Below, in pieces: positions 51,106 to 59,326 of a stretch of 64,000 nt of DNA (positions are counted from its first letter, which is position 1; every line of letters begins with the position of its first letter). Both the position numbers and the translations under genes were made by a program. The DNA lies in the NCBI GenBank assembly GCA_947491935.1, contig CANLLF010000002.1, positions 992,001-1,056,000 on the forward strand. Direction: 5' to 3'. Source of the stretch: an uncultured Roseicyclus sp. GTDB lineage: Bacteria; Pseudomonadota; Alphaproteobacteria; Rhodobacterales; Rhodobacteraceae. Below the pieces are notes generated by a model. That model was given only the letters and a program-made list of their open reading frames with translations. It did no database searches and was not told the origin of the DNA.

Positions 51106-51683
51106 AATGGTTTCAGTGGAATCCTGCTGACTATATTGGTATCCATACATTGGGAGAGATGTTGGCGCTGATGCCTCCTTCCCCAATCCAGCAGATGCCC
51201 AAGATCATTACTCTTCTGGAAAATCCGTCATCCCCGATTTACCTTCCTGGACCCGCGAAAATCGACGTCCATGACGTTTTACATTGTCTTGTATTAAGGG
51301 GTCTTAGGGCACAGGATGAGGCATTCGTAATTGGATTTACCATGGGCGCTTCTAAGAATGCGAGCGCTGCCGACCGAATTGCCTTCAAGAACCTTGCGGG
51401 TGCGCTGTACCCAAAGCCGTTTCATTTCTCAGACAGTGATTTAAGGGTGTTCGATATTGGTTTCGATCTGGGTCTGAGTTGCGAGAGAAGAAACTTACAT
51501 TTGTTGGATGCAGTTGAGTTTAAGTCCCTGACTTGGTCAGAAGCCAGAGCGCAGGCTTCAATTGAACCAAGTCTTCTTCTGGCAGCTTTTCAGAGAGAGG
51601 TAGATCTCAATTTGCTGACAAAAGCAAGTAAACGAGCATCGATCACGATGGACGTAATCCGCGGTCACCAAGAGAACATGTAA
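51102..51683 (+). CDS. Hypothetical protein ending the TIR operon
   Basis: 193 residues, MKWFQWNPADYIGIHTLGEM onward, helical and soluble. VHDVLHCLVLRGLRAQDEAF, VIGFTMGASKNASAADRIAF and VFDIGFDLGLSCERRN have the look of a ubiquinone-biosynthesis-Coq4-like helical bundle region, but the match is too weak to claim. Overlap with the TIR gene argues for a joint function, as sensor or inhibitor. Confidence 0.65.
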   Translation: MKWFQWNPADYIGIHTLGEMLALMPPSPIQQMPKIITLLENPSSPIYLPGPAKIDVHDVLHCLVLRGLRAQDEAFVIGFTMGASKNASAADRIAFKNLAGALYPKPFHFSDSDLRVFDIGFDLGLSCERRNLHLLDAVEFKSLTWSEARAQASIEPSLLLAAFQREVDLNLLTKASKRASITMDVIRGHQENM

Positions 51684-51746
51684 GCCAAAATGCTATGTTG
51701 TTGGATATGAGGTAGTGGCGAGATGCTCCCACCCTGATTAGGCTTG

Positions 51747-51763
51747 GGGTGCCAACTGGGTGT
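51747..51763 (+). other. Candidate integrase arm site, right end
   Basis: GGGTGC-N4-TGGGTGT, 133 bp inside attR, same orientation and spacing as 37202-37218; 13 of 13 fixed positions match, and the four spacer bases differ at three. Confidence 0.45.
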
Positions 51764-51895
51764 TCAGAGTAGTGCGCTAGAGTGAGTTGGTCCGGTTCGT
51801 TCTGCAATTGATTAGTTATCGTAGTGTATTGAAGCCAAAGACTTTTGGCGTCGGATTGAGGCTCTTTGCTCAGGGTTGCGTGGGAACCAAGGAAA

Positions 51896-51942
51896 ATTGA
51901 AAATCCTCGTGTCGGTGGTTCGATTCCGCCCCCGGGCACCAC
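51896..51942 (+). repeat. attR, 47-bp copy of the tRNA-Phe 3' end
   Basis: Perfect copy of 37091-37137, without the 5' half of the tRNA, so it is not a functional tRNA. It marks the right end of the island. The 174 bp from here to 52117 are high-GC chromosome without a clear gene. Confidence 0.95.
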
Positions 51943-52116
51943 TTCGTCTTCAGTCAACGGGTCGGCATTTGCCAAGTTTTCCCGGTGGCGTCACGTCAGA
52001 TGCCGACCGCTTTCCGACCCCGGAACGTCTTGCGTTCAGCCTCTAATTTCCAGCCACACTTCGAAGCACTCGATCATCCGGGCGAACTCTTCATTCATCG
52101 CAGCCGGCGGGGCGCT

Positions 52117-53718
52117 TCATCCCTGGGGTTGGAACTCACGGACGACACGTCCTGCATTGGCGGGGGTGCGTTGGCCGTTGCGCATGGACAGGGCGCCGTT
52201 CACCATCACATGGGCGATGCCGGAGGCGTAGCGGCGGGGATGACGCGCGGTGGCGTTGCTGGTGATTGCCGCCGGGTCGAAGACACAGATATCCGCGTGA
52301 TAGCCCTTTTGCAGCTTGCCGCGGGCCTTCAGGCCGAGACGGGCGGCGGGGATCGAGGTGATCTTGGCCAGCGCCTCTGACAGGGTCAGCACATTCCGGT
52401 CCCGCACATAGTGCTGCAGGAACCGGGCCGCCCATCCGTAACCGCTCAGCGAACCGATATGATCGCTCAGGATGCCATCATTGGCGATGGCGACGGTATC
52501 GGAGATCACGGCACATTCTGGCTGCTTCAGGCACAGATCGACATCGGAGTTCCGGAAGCTCTTGGAGGACCACATCGTGGCCATCAGGTTCTCGCCTTCC
52601 TCCAGCAGGATATCGAGGACGGCGTCATAGGGATCGACGCCGCGCATCCGGCCGATCTCCTCGAAATCGGCGCCCACGAGATCCTTGTTCTCGGTCGCGT
52701 TGAGCAACACGATGTCCTTCCAACGCCGCGCCTTCACGATCAGCCACATCGGTTTGGGGTTGGCCTTGATCTTCTCGCGCATCTCCGGGTCGGCCAGCCG
52801 CTTCAACACGTCATCGATGCTGCCCGCCTGCGCCCATTTCGGCAAGATCGCGGCCATCAGCGTGTGGTTCCAATCATGGGGGATGACGTCAAAGGCGATG
52901 TCGCCATCATGGGTGCGCGCGATATCGATCATTTCCAGCGTATGGGTCATGGCGTGGTCCGGCGCACCGAATTTGGGCTGGATATGGCTGATTTGCAGGC
53001 GTGCTCCGGCTTGACGGGCCGTGCTCATGGCCTCGGTAAAGCCGAGGTCGTATTCGGTGTCACGGTTACGGACATGGGTGGCATAGAGGCGGCCGTACTT
53101 GGCCGCGACCTCGACCATGGGCACAAGGTGATCGGGCGCTGCGAGAATGCCGGGAAAGTACTCAAGGCCGGAAGAAAACCCGCCCGCGCCTTCCTCCATA
53201 CATTGGTCGACCAGCTTCGCCATCTTGGCCACATCGTCGGGCTCGCCGGCATGGAGTTCTCCCCCCAGAACCGCGCGGTGGATGGTGCCGTGGCCGACAA
53301 AGGCCACCACGTTGACGCCCAATTCCGTATCGTCCAGCACGTCGAGATATTCGCCGAAGCCTAACCATTTGCGGTGTCGTGCTTTCTCCGTGAACCACGG
53401 CGCCACCTGCCGGATTGCGGCGTGGGAACAGACCGGCGCACACGAAATTCCGCATTGGCCGATCACCTCGGTCGTCACGCCCTGATGCACCTGGCTTTCG
53501 GCGCGGCCGTCGGCGATGAGCGTGAAATCGGAATGGGTGTGCATGTCGATGAAGCCGGGCGAGACGGCGAGGCCCGACACGTCGATGACCTCCTCTGCCT
53601 CTGCCGTGATCTCGCCGGTCTCGGCGATCATCCCGTCCTTGATCGCAACGTCCGCCACCCGCACCGCCGTGCCGGTGCCGTCATGCACATCGCCGCCTTT
53701 CAGAACCAGATCGAACAT
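52117..53718 (-). CDS. N-acyl-D-amino-acid deacylase (D-aminoacylase family)
   Basis: 533 residues, amidohydrolase superfamily. Metal site HxH in FIDMHTHSDF; the Cys ligand is in GQCGISCAP; HVRNRDTEYD and ISHIQPKFG give later ligands; GILSDHIGSLSGYGW closes the active site. It hydrolyses N-acyl-D-amino acids to D-amino acid and fatty acid or acetate. Start ATG 53718. It is 5 bp after the TRAP large permease gene, so transporter and enzyme form one operon and probably serve one substrate. Confidence 0.88.
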   Translation of the reverse strand: MFDLVLKGGDVHDGTGTAVRVADVAIKDGMIAETGEITAEAEEVIDVSGLAVSPGFIDMHTHSDFTLIADGRAESQVHQGVTTEVIGQCGISCAPVCSHAAIRQVAPWFTEKARHRKWLGFGEYLDVLDDTELGVNVVAFVGHGTIHRAVLGGELHAGEPDDVAKMAKLVDQCMEEGAGGFSSGLEYFPGILAAPDHLVPMVEVAAKYGRLYATHVRNRDTEYDLGFTEAMSTARQAGARLQISHIQPKFGAPDHAMTHTLEMIDIARTHDGDIAFDVIPHDWNHTLMAAILPKWAQAGSIDDVLKRLADPEMREKIKANPKPMWLIVKARRWKDIVLLNATENKDLVGADFEEIGRMRGVDPYDAVLDILLEEGENLMATMWSSKSFRNSDVDLCLKQPECAVISDTVAIANDGILSDHIGSLSGYGWAARFLQHYVRDRNVLTLSEALAKITSIPAARLGLKARGKLQKGYHADICVFDPAAITSNATARHPRRYASGIAHVMVNGALSMRNGQRTPANAGRVVREFQPQG

Positions 53719-53723
53719 GGGCG

Positions 53724-55019
53724 CTACCTCACCGATGCGGGGCCATAGACCCAGTTGGGCAAGAACAGGGTCAGATCGGGGAACAGGATCAGGATGATCA
53801 TGCCCACGATATAGGCGCCGATGAACGGCAGCACAGCCACCGAGATGCGTTCGAGCGATATCGCCGAAATCCGCGAGGCAATGGTCAGGTTTGCGCCAAG
53901 CGGCGGGGTCAGGAAGCCAATCTCGCACGTGATGACGGTGAAGATCCCAAACAGCACGGGGTCGACGCCAAGCGACGTGACAAGCGGCAGGAACACCGCC
54001 GTAAACAGCACGATCTGTGCCAGGCTTTCCATGAACGTGCCGATGAAGATGTAGAAGATACCGATCAGCATCAGCACCAGGAACGGGTTGGTGGTGATCG
54101 AGGTGATCCCGGCCTGTACGGCGGCGGGGACGTCATAGAAGGCCGTCAATTGGCCAAAGGCCAGCGTGGGCGTCAGCAGGATCAGGATACCGGTGAGAAG
54201 GGCAGTGAAGCGCAACGCCTCCAGCACCTTTTTCGGGGTCAGTTCGCGATAGATGAACAGGCCGACGAACAGCGCGTAGAACACGGCCACACCGGCGGCC
54301 TCGGTCGGCGTGAAGATGCCGCCATAGATGCCGCCAAGGATCAGAACCGGCGCGCCGATGGACCATTTGCCCTCCCAGGCGGCGCTGAGAAACGGGCGCC
54401 ATGTGAACGGATCGCCGCCGCCGCCATATCCCCGCCGCCGCGCAATGACATAGGTTGTGATCATCAGAAGCGTCGTGACGAGGAAGCCGGGGATGATGCC
54501 CGCCAAAAACAGCCGCGGGATCGAGGTTTCGGAGACCAGACCGTAGATGATCATCAGGTTGGACGGTGGGATCAGGCTCCCCAGGGCCCCGGCGCTGGCG
54601 GTGATGGCGGCGGCGAAGGGGACGTCATATCCGTCCTTCTTCATCGCAGGCACGGTGGCCGATCCGATGGCGGCTGTCGTGGCGGGCCCGGAGCCCGAGA
54701 GTGCGCCGAAAAGCATGCACGCGAACACCGTCACCAGCCCCATGGAGCCGCGATAGGCCCCCACAAGTTTCGTGGCAATCCCGATCATGCGGTTCGCCAT
54801 GCCGCCGGTTTCCATCAATCGCCCGGCCAGCACGAAGAGCGGGATCGTCAGAAGCGGGAAGGGGGTAAGGCTTGAATATCCCGTCTGCGCCAGAAGCGTG
54901 AAGGGGATTTCAATCAGGAACAGCGCCAGTGCGGTGGTCAGGCCCACGGCGGCAAACAGTGGCACGCCCATCACGGTCAGCACCACGAAGACCAGGGCGA
55001 GGATCAGGAGATCGTTCAA
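53724..55019 (-). CDS. TRAP transporter large permease, DctM type
   Basis: 431 residues with about 12 hydrophobic segments. LFVLAGRLMETGGMANRMIG, GALSGSGPATTAAIGSATVP and GSLIPPSNLMIIYG are DctM-family signatures. It forms the sodium-driven transport channel in the inner membrane. It overlaps the small permease gene by 4 bp. Confidence 0.93.
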   Translation of the reverse strand: MNDLLILALVFVVLTVMGVPLFAAVGLTTALALFLIEIPFTLLAQTGYSSLTPFPLLTIPLFVLAGRLMETGGMANRMIGIATKLVGAYRGSMGLVTVFACMLFGALSGSGPATTAAIGSATVPAMKKDGYDVPFAAAITASAGALGSLIPPSNLMIIYGLVSETSIPRLFLAGIIPGFLVTTLLMITTYVIARRRGYGGGGDPFTWRPFLSAAWEGKWSIGAPVLILGGIYGGIFTPTEAAGVAVFYALFVGLFIYRELTPKKVLEALRFTALLTGILILLTPTLAFGQLTAFYDVPAAVQAGITSITTNPFLVLMLIGIFYIFIGTFMESLAQIVLFTAVFLPLVTSLGVDPVLFGIFTVITCEIGFLTPPLGANLTIASRISAISLERISVAVLPFIGAYIVGMIILILFPDLTLFLPNWVYGPASVR

Positions 55020-55549
55020 AACAGATGCTCCTCATCGGGGGCATCGCCATCTTCTGTCAGCATCCCCGGCAGGCCCTCGGCCCCGTCCCGGATCCACAGG
55101 ATGTAGGTCTGCAAGAGCCGCGCCAGCATGAAGGCGTAGCCGATCACAAGAATGGTTTGCGGGTAGAATTGGTTGATCCCCAGGCTGGGGGAGCGCGATG
55201 GGAACTGCCACAGAACCACCAGGTATTCCCAGCTGACCTTAATCATCAGGATGCTGAAGGCCGCCCATGCGATATCGGCCAGGAAGATCACGTAGCGGCC
55301 CAGTCCGGTGGGCAGCGCCTGAACAGCCACCAGGATGCGAATATGAAACCGCTCGCGCACACAGAGCGACGCGCCCATATAGACGGCCCAGACCATGGCC
55401 ATCGCGGCGGTTTCCTCGGTCCAGTGCAAGGCAATTTCGAAGACGTAGCGTGCCAGGACCTGCGCAAAGACGGCGACCGCGATGATCACCAATGCAATGC
55501 AACACAGCGCCTCTTCAAAGTGTTTTTCGAGCCATCTGAGCACGAACAT
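55016..55549 (-). CDS. TRAP transporter small permease, DctQ type
   Basis: 177 residues, four membrane spans, with the DctQ motif region YVFEIALHWTEETAAMAMVW and GASLCVRERFHI. It pairs with the large permease. It follows the binding-protein gene by about 80 bp. Confidence 0.9.
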   Translation of the reverse strand: MFVLRWLEKHFEEALCCIALVIIAVAVFAQVLARYVFEIALHWTEETAAMAMVWAVYMGASLCVRERFHIRILVAVQALPTGLGRYVIFLADIAWAAFSILMIKVSWEYLVVLWQFPSRSPSLGINQFYPQTILVIGYAFMLARLLQTYILWIRDGAEGLPGMLTEDGDAPDEEHLF

Positions 55550-55630
55550 GCCCGGTCCCCCTCGGCGCTATGTCGGGTCTTTGGATGGGTGGAGGCCGCT
55601 TCTGCATGGCCCCCAGCCAAGGTATCGGGG

Positions 55631-56623
55631 CTATTCCGCGGCGGCGTTGATCATGTTCACGAGATCCACGAATTCCTGCCCACGCTCGGCGGCCACGGTT
55701 TGCTGGACCTGCTGGGCGGCGGCGATGAAATCGGTGCGGTCCGGATCGGTCCGGGCCATGCCGCCTTCCTCCACCAGCCAGGTGCGGACTTCCTCGGTCT
55801 CGGTGCGGACCTCCTCGCTGAACCGGTTCCCGGCATCCACGGCGGCGCGCATGATCTGCTCGCGTTGCTCATCGCTCAACCGATCCATGAATGAGGATGA
55901 CGCAAAGAGCGGGGCCATCGATACGAAATGCTCAAGGATCACGAGGTTCGGCATGAACTCGTAGAAGCTCATGTCGCGGATGAAGGACGTGCCGTTGTCG
56001 CCACCATCGACCGTACCGGTCTGAAGCGCAGTGGGCGTTTCCGACCAGGCCAGCGGCACCGGGTTTGCGCCGAAGGCTTCGAAAGTGGCCAGCATCACGG
56101 CGTTGTTGGGCGTGCGGATCCGCAGGCCCTCCATATCCGCCATCGTCTCCACCGGACGCACGGAATTGTAGAAATCCCGATAGAGGGCCGGACCAAAGCT
56201 CAGCAGATGCACGCCGGTATCTTCCAGCAACTGTGCGCGGATGAAATCGCCCACCTCCCCGTCGATGACACGGGCCATATGGTTGGTATCTTGGAAGATG
56301 TAGGGCAGAACCGTCACGTCCATCAGCGGCCAATGGGGTGAGACGTTGTTGGCGGTGATGAAGAAGCCGTCCACTGTGCCAAGCTGCATCGCGCGGAAGC
56401 CTTCATCCTCGGTCGCGATCTGGTTACAGCAGCGCAGGCGGACATCAACGGCGCCATCGGTGTAGTCTTCCGCCAGCTCCTCGAAAATCGCGCCGAACCG
56501 GCCATAGAGTGAATCTTCCGGCGCGCCGAAACCCACATTCATCGTGATGTCCTGCGCGGACACCGCCGCCGTCGACAGCGTCAGCGCGACAAGGGTCGCC
56601 ACACTCCTGGTTTGAAATCCCAT
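55631..56623 (-). CDS. TRAP transporter substrate-binding protein, DctP type
   Basis: 330 residues. A signal peptide (TLVALTLSTAAVSAQ) leads to the periplasmic binding protein. DMEGLRIRTPNNAVMLATFE contains the conserved Arg that binds a substrate carboxylate, and ETPTALQTGTVDGGDN is the family hinge block. The ligand is probably carboxylate-bearing; given the operon, an N-acyl-D-amino acid or similar is likely. First gene of the operon. Confidence 0.9.
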   Translation of the reverse strand: MGFQTRSVATLVALTLSTAAVSAQDITMNVGFGAPEDSLYGRFGAIFEELAEDYTDGAVDVRLRCCNQIATEDEGFRAMQLGTVDGFFITANNVSPHWPLMDVTVLPYIFQDTNHMARVIDGEVGDFIRAQLLEDTGVHLLSFGPALYRDFYNSVRPVETMADMEGLRIRTPNNAVMLATFEAFGANPVPLAWSETPTALQTGTVDGGDNGTSFIRDMSFYEFMPNLVILEHFVSMAPLFASSSFMDRLSDEQREQIMRAAVDAGNRFSEEVRTETEEVRTWLVEEGGMARTDPDRTDFIAAAQQVQQTVAAERGQEFVDLVNMINAAAE

Positions 56624-56687
56624 AGCTTCTCTCCTTGTTGGTGATCGTTTTCTTTTCAGCTTTGCACGGGAAATCGTGTGGGCATAA

Positions 56688-56710
56688 TATCAATTATGAC
56701 AACTTTGATA
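56688..56710. promoter_or_regulatory. LysR-type operator, TATCAA-N11-TTGATA
   Basis: A perfect inverted repeat of six-base arms spaced by eleven lies in the 100-bp gap between the divergent dctP and lysR genes, 13 bp before the LysR ATG. It contains the T-N11-A core of LysR-family recognition sites. It is well placed for autoregulation and for control of the TRAP operon. Confidence 0.7.
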
Positions 56711-56723
56711 CCGAACCGGCATT

Positions 56724-57635
56724 ATGCGATCTGACCTGCGGCTGATCCGATACTTCGTGGCGACGGCGGAAGAGCTGCATTTTCGTCGGGCGGCCGAGCG
56801 GCTGGGGATCGCGCAACCGGCGCTCAGCCGGGCGATCCAGACGTTGGAGGCGGAGCTTGGCGTCACCTTGTTCCTGCGCACCAACCGCAACGTGCAGATC
56901 ACCACAGCCGGGCAGGTGTTCCTCGATCGCGCCCGCGAGATCCTGACCGCCATGGAGCGCAGCGTCGAAGAGGCGCGCAATGCCCATGACGGGCGCGTCG
57001 GATCGCTCCGGATCGGGTACACGGATTTCGCCATCGTCGGCCCGTTGCCGATCATCCTGAAGGAGTTTCAGGAGCACCAACCCGGGATTACGCTCAAGCC
57101 GCAACACGGCGTGACACTCACCCAGATGCAGCGGATGGAGGAGGGCAAGCTGGATATCGGCTTCGTGACCGGCCCGGTGAACAAGCCCGGCTTCGACCAG
57201 CGGCCCGTGCAATCGGAGGCGTTTGTGTGCGTCTGCGCCGATAGCCACCCTTTCGCCCGCCGCGCGGCCATCGGCATCGCGGACCTTGCGGATCAGGATT
57301 TCGTGCATGGAAGCTCCAAGGATTGGCAGCATTTCTATGATTACCTGATCCCGCTTTGCCGCCGCGCGGGGTTCGTGCCGCGCATCGTGCAAGAGGCGTT
57401 CAACACCGCTGGTATTCTCGGCCTTGTGTCATGTGGAATGGGGGTGACCGTATTGACGGAGAAGGTTTGCGCCGCCCTTGGGCCGGGCCTCGTCGTGGTC
57501 CCGATCGCGGATGTGTCTGAGCGGCTGATCACCACTGCAATCTGGCGGAGGGATCGTATGATCGGGCCGGTTCGCCATTTCGTCGATTACCTCCATCAAT
57601 TGCCCGACCTCCCCGTGTCCGCCGATCCGCGATAG
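56724..57635 (+). CDS. LysR family transcriptional regulator
   Basis: 303 residues. The N-terminal winged helix is LRLIRYFVATAEELHFRRAA, then AQPALSRAIQTLEAELGVTL, followed by the effector-binding domain (LRIGYTDFAIVGPLPIILKE). Divergent from the TRAP/D-aminoacylase operon, which it probably activates in response to the transported compound. Confidence 0.92.
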   Translation: MRSDLRLIRYFVATAEELHFRRAAERLGIAQPALSRAIQTLEAELGVTLFLRTNRNVQITTAGQVFLDRAREILTAMERSVEEARNAHDGRVGSLRIGYTDFAIVGPLPIILKEFQEHQPGITLKPQHGVTLTQMQRMEEGKLDIGFVTGPVNKPGFDQRPVQSEAFVCVCADSHPFARRAAIGIADLADQDFVHGSSKDWQHFYDYLIPLCRRAGFVPRIVQEAFNTAGILGLVSCGMGVTVLTEKVCAALGPGLVVVPIADVSERLITTAIWRRDRMIGPVRHFVDYLHQLPDLPVSADPR

Positions 57636-57700
57636 GCGCCAAAAGCATTTGTCTTCGCCGCGGAACGCGGTAGGGCTAGGGCAGGCGAACGGGGGGTGAC

Positions 57701-59326
57701 ATGTCGGAAATCACTGTTTTTAAGGCGAAAAAGATCCTCACCATGGATCGCAACCGGCCCGAGGCAACCCATGTGGCGGTGCGTGATGGGCATATTCTGG
57801 CCGTTGGTGATGCCACCTGTGCCGATGCGTGGGGAGGCGTCGCCCACGATGCATCGCTGGCCAAAGCGGTCTTGATGCCAGGCTTCGTGGAGGGGCATGC
57901 CCACATGATGGCCGGTGCGATCTGGGACTACGCCTATACCGGCTTCCACGACCGCATCGACCCCGACGGAACCCTTTGGCCGGGTCTGTCGAGCCTGGAT
58001 GATGTCGTCGCGCGTCTGGTGGAGATCGACGCAACCCTGCCACAAGGCGAACCGCTGATCGGCTGGGGCTTCGATCCGATCTTTCTGTCCGATGACCGGC
58101 TGGGGCGCAGGCATCTCGATCAGGTCTCTACAACGCGCCCGATCGCGATCCTGTTCTCGAACTTTCACCTGATGTGCGTGAATTCGACTGCGCTCGACAT
58201 GGCGGGATTTGCGGCGGGCAGCAATGTCGAAGGTGTCGTGAAAGGCGCCGATGGCGCACCGACGGGCGAGTTGCAGGAAATGGCCGCGATGTTTCCCATC
58301 ATGCGCCGTCTCGGCATCGATTTCCGCGCCCTGTCACAGCGCGAAAGTGCGATCCGGTCCTACGCCAAGGTGGCCAATCGGGTCGGCGTCACCACGGTGA
58401 CGGACCTGTTCTCGCAGCTGGAAGATGATGACCTTGAAATCATGCTGAACGTCACGGGTGAGGCCGCGTTTCCCTTGCGGATCATCCCGGCCCTTGGGGC
58501 CAGTGGCGATCTGCAGGCGCTGGCCAACCGCGCCCGCGCGCTCAGGGCGCGGTCCACCGACAAGGTGCGCCTCGGGGCCGTCAAGCTGATGACGGACGGC
58601 TCGATCCAGGGCTGGACGGCGCGGGTGAAATGGCCGGGCTATATCGGCGGCCAGCCCAACGGCATCTGGAACATGGCGCCCGAACAGATCCGTGAAACCT
58701 GCGCCGCGATGCATCGGGCCGGGGTGCAGATGCATATCCACGTCAATGGCGATGAGGCCTCGGACTATGTGATCGATGCCCTGGAAGATGCCATGCGGGA
58801 CCATCCGTGGCCGGGCCATCGGCACGTCTTGCAGCACGGGCAGTTGATGGCAGAGGATCAGTTTCGCCGCGCCGCCGAACTGGGCCTGTGTGTGAACCTG
58901 TTTGCCAATCACCTGTGGTACTTCGGCGATCAGCATGTGGCCCTGACCGTCGGGCAGGACCGCGCCAACCGCATGGATGCCGTGCGCGCGGCGCTCGATG
59001 CGGGCCTGATCGTGGCGATCCATTCCGACGCGCCTGTCACGCCGATGGGGCCGCTTTTCACCGCATGGTGTGCGGTCAATCGCCAGACCATGTCGGGCCG
59101 CGTGCTGGGGGAGGCGCAGCGGATCAGCGTGCCGGAGGCTTTGCATGCGATCACCCTTGGGGCGGCGCACACCTTGAAGCTGGATAATGAGATTGGGTCG
59201 ATCGAGATCGGAAAACGCGCCGACTTCGCGGTCTTGGGGGCCGACCCGACCGGGGTGGATCCGGCGGCGCTCAAAGACGTCCCCGTCTTGGGGACGGTCT
59301 TTGGCGGGCGGGTTGCGCTGCTATGA
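57701..59326 (+). CDS. YtcJ-like amidohydrolase
   Basis: 541 residues, amidohydrolase_3 family. HxH is in GFVEGHAHMM; HIHVNGDEASDYVIDALEDA carries the next histidine; LQHGQLMAEDQF and AIHSDAPVTPMGPLF hold the last His and Asp ligands. Metal-dependent hydrolysis of an amide or related bond; substrate unknown. The stop overlaps the GTPase ATG, so the GTPase may insert its metal. Confidence 0.88.
   Translation: MSEITVFKAKKILTMDRNRPEATHVAVRDGHILAVGDATCADAWGGVAHDASLAKAVLMPGFVEGHAHMMAGAIWDYAYTGFHDRIDPDGTLWPGLSSLDDVVARLVEIDATLPQGEPLIGWGFDPIFLSDDRLGRRHLDQVSTTRPIAILFSNFHLMCVNSTALDMAGFAAGSNVEGVVKGADGAPTGELQEMAAMFPIMRRLGIDFRALSQRESAIRSYAKVANRVGVTTVTDLFSQLEDDDLEIMLNVTGEAAFPLRIIPALGASGDLQALANRARALRARSTDKVRLGAVKLMTDGSIQGWTARVKWPGYIGGQPNGIWNMAPEQIRETCAAMHRAGVQMHIHVNGDEASDYVIDALEDAMRDHPWPGHRHVLQHGQLMAEDQFRRAAELGLCVNLFANHLWYFGDQHVALTVGQDRANRMDAVRAALDAGLIVAIHSDAPVTPMGPLFTAWCAVNRQTMSGRVLGEAQRISVPEALHAITLGAAHTLKLDNEIGSIEIGKRADFAVLGADPTGVDPAALKDVPVLGTVFGGRVALL

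Larger units (their letters stand above)
37091..51942. mobile_element. tRNA-Phe integrated satellite-like genomic island
   Basis: About 14.8 kb between the two 47-bp repeats. Inside, base composition drops visibly and codon use changes. Genes include a P4-family integrase (frameshifted), two AlpA-like regulators, a primase-like protein and a RecA-like ATPase, plus putative defence cargo: a GHKL ATPase-nuclease, a cytosine methyltransferase, a GIY-YIG protein and a TIR operon. No phage structural or conjugation genes are seen, so transfer would need a helper or is lost. Confidence 0.93.

Noticed and set aside
51643-51975. Minus-strand frame with GGGIEPPTRGFSI across attR
   Set aside because: It is produced by the antisense of the duplicated tRNA 3' end, another common annotation artefact.
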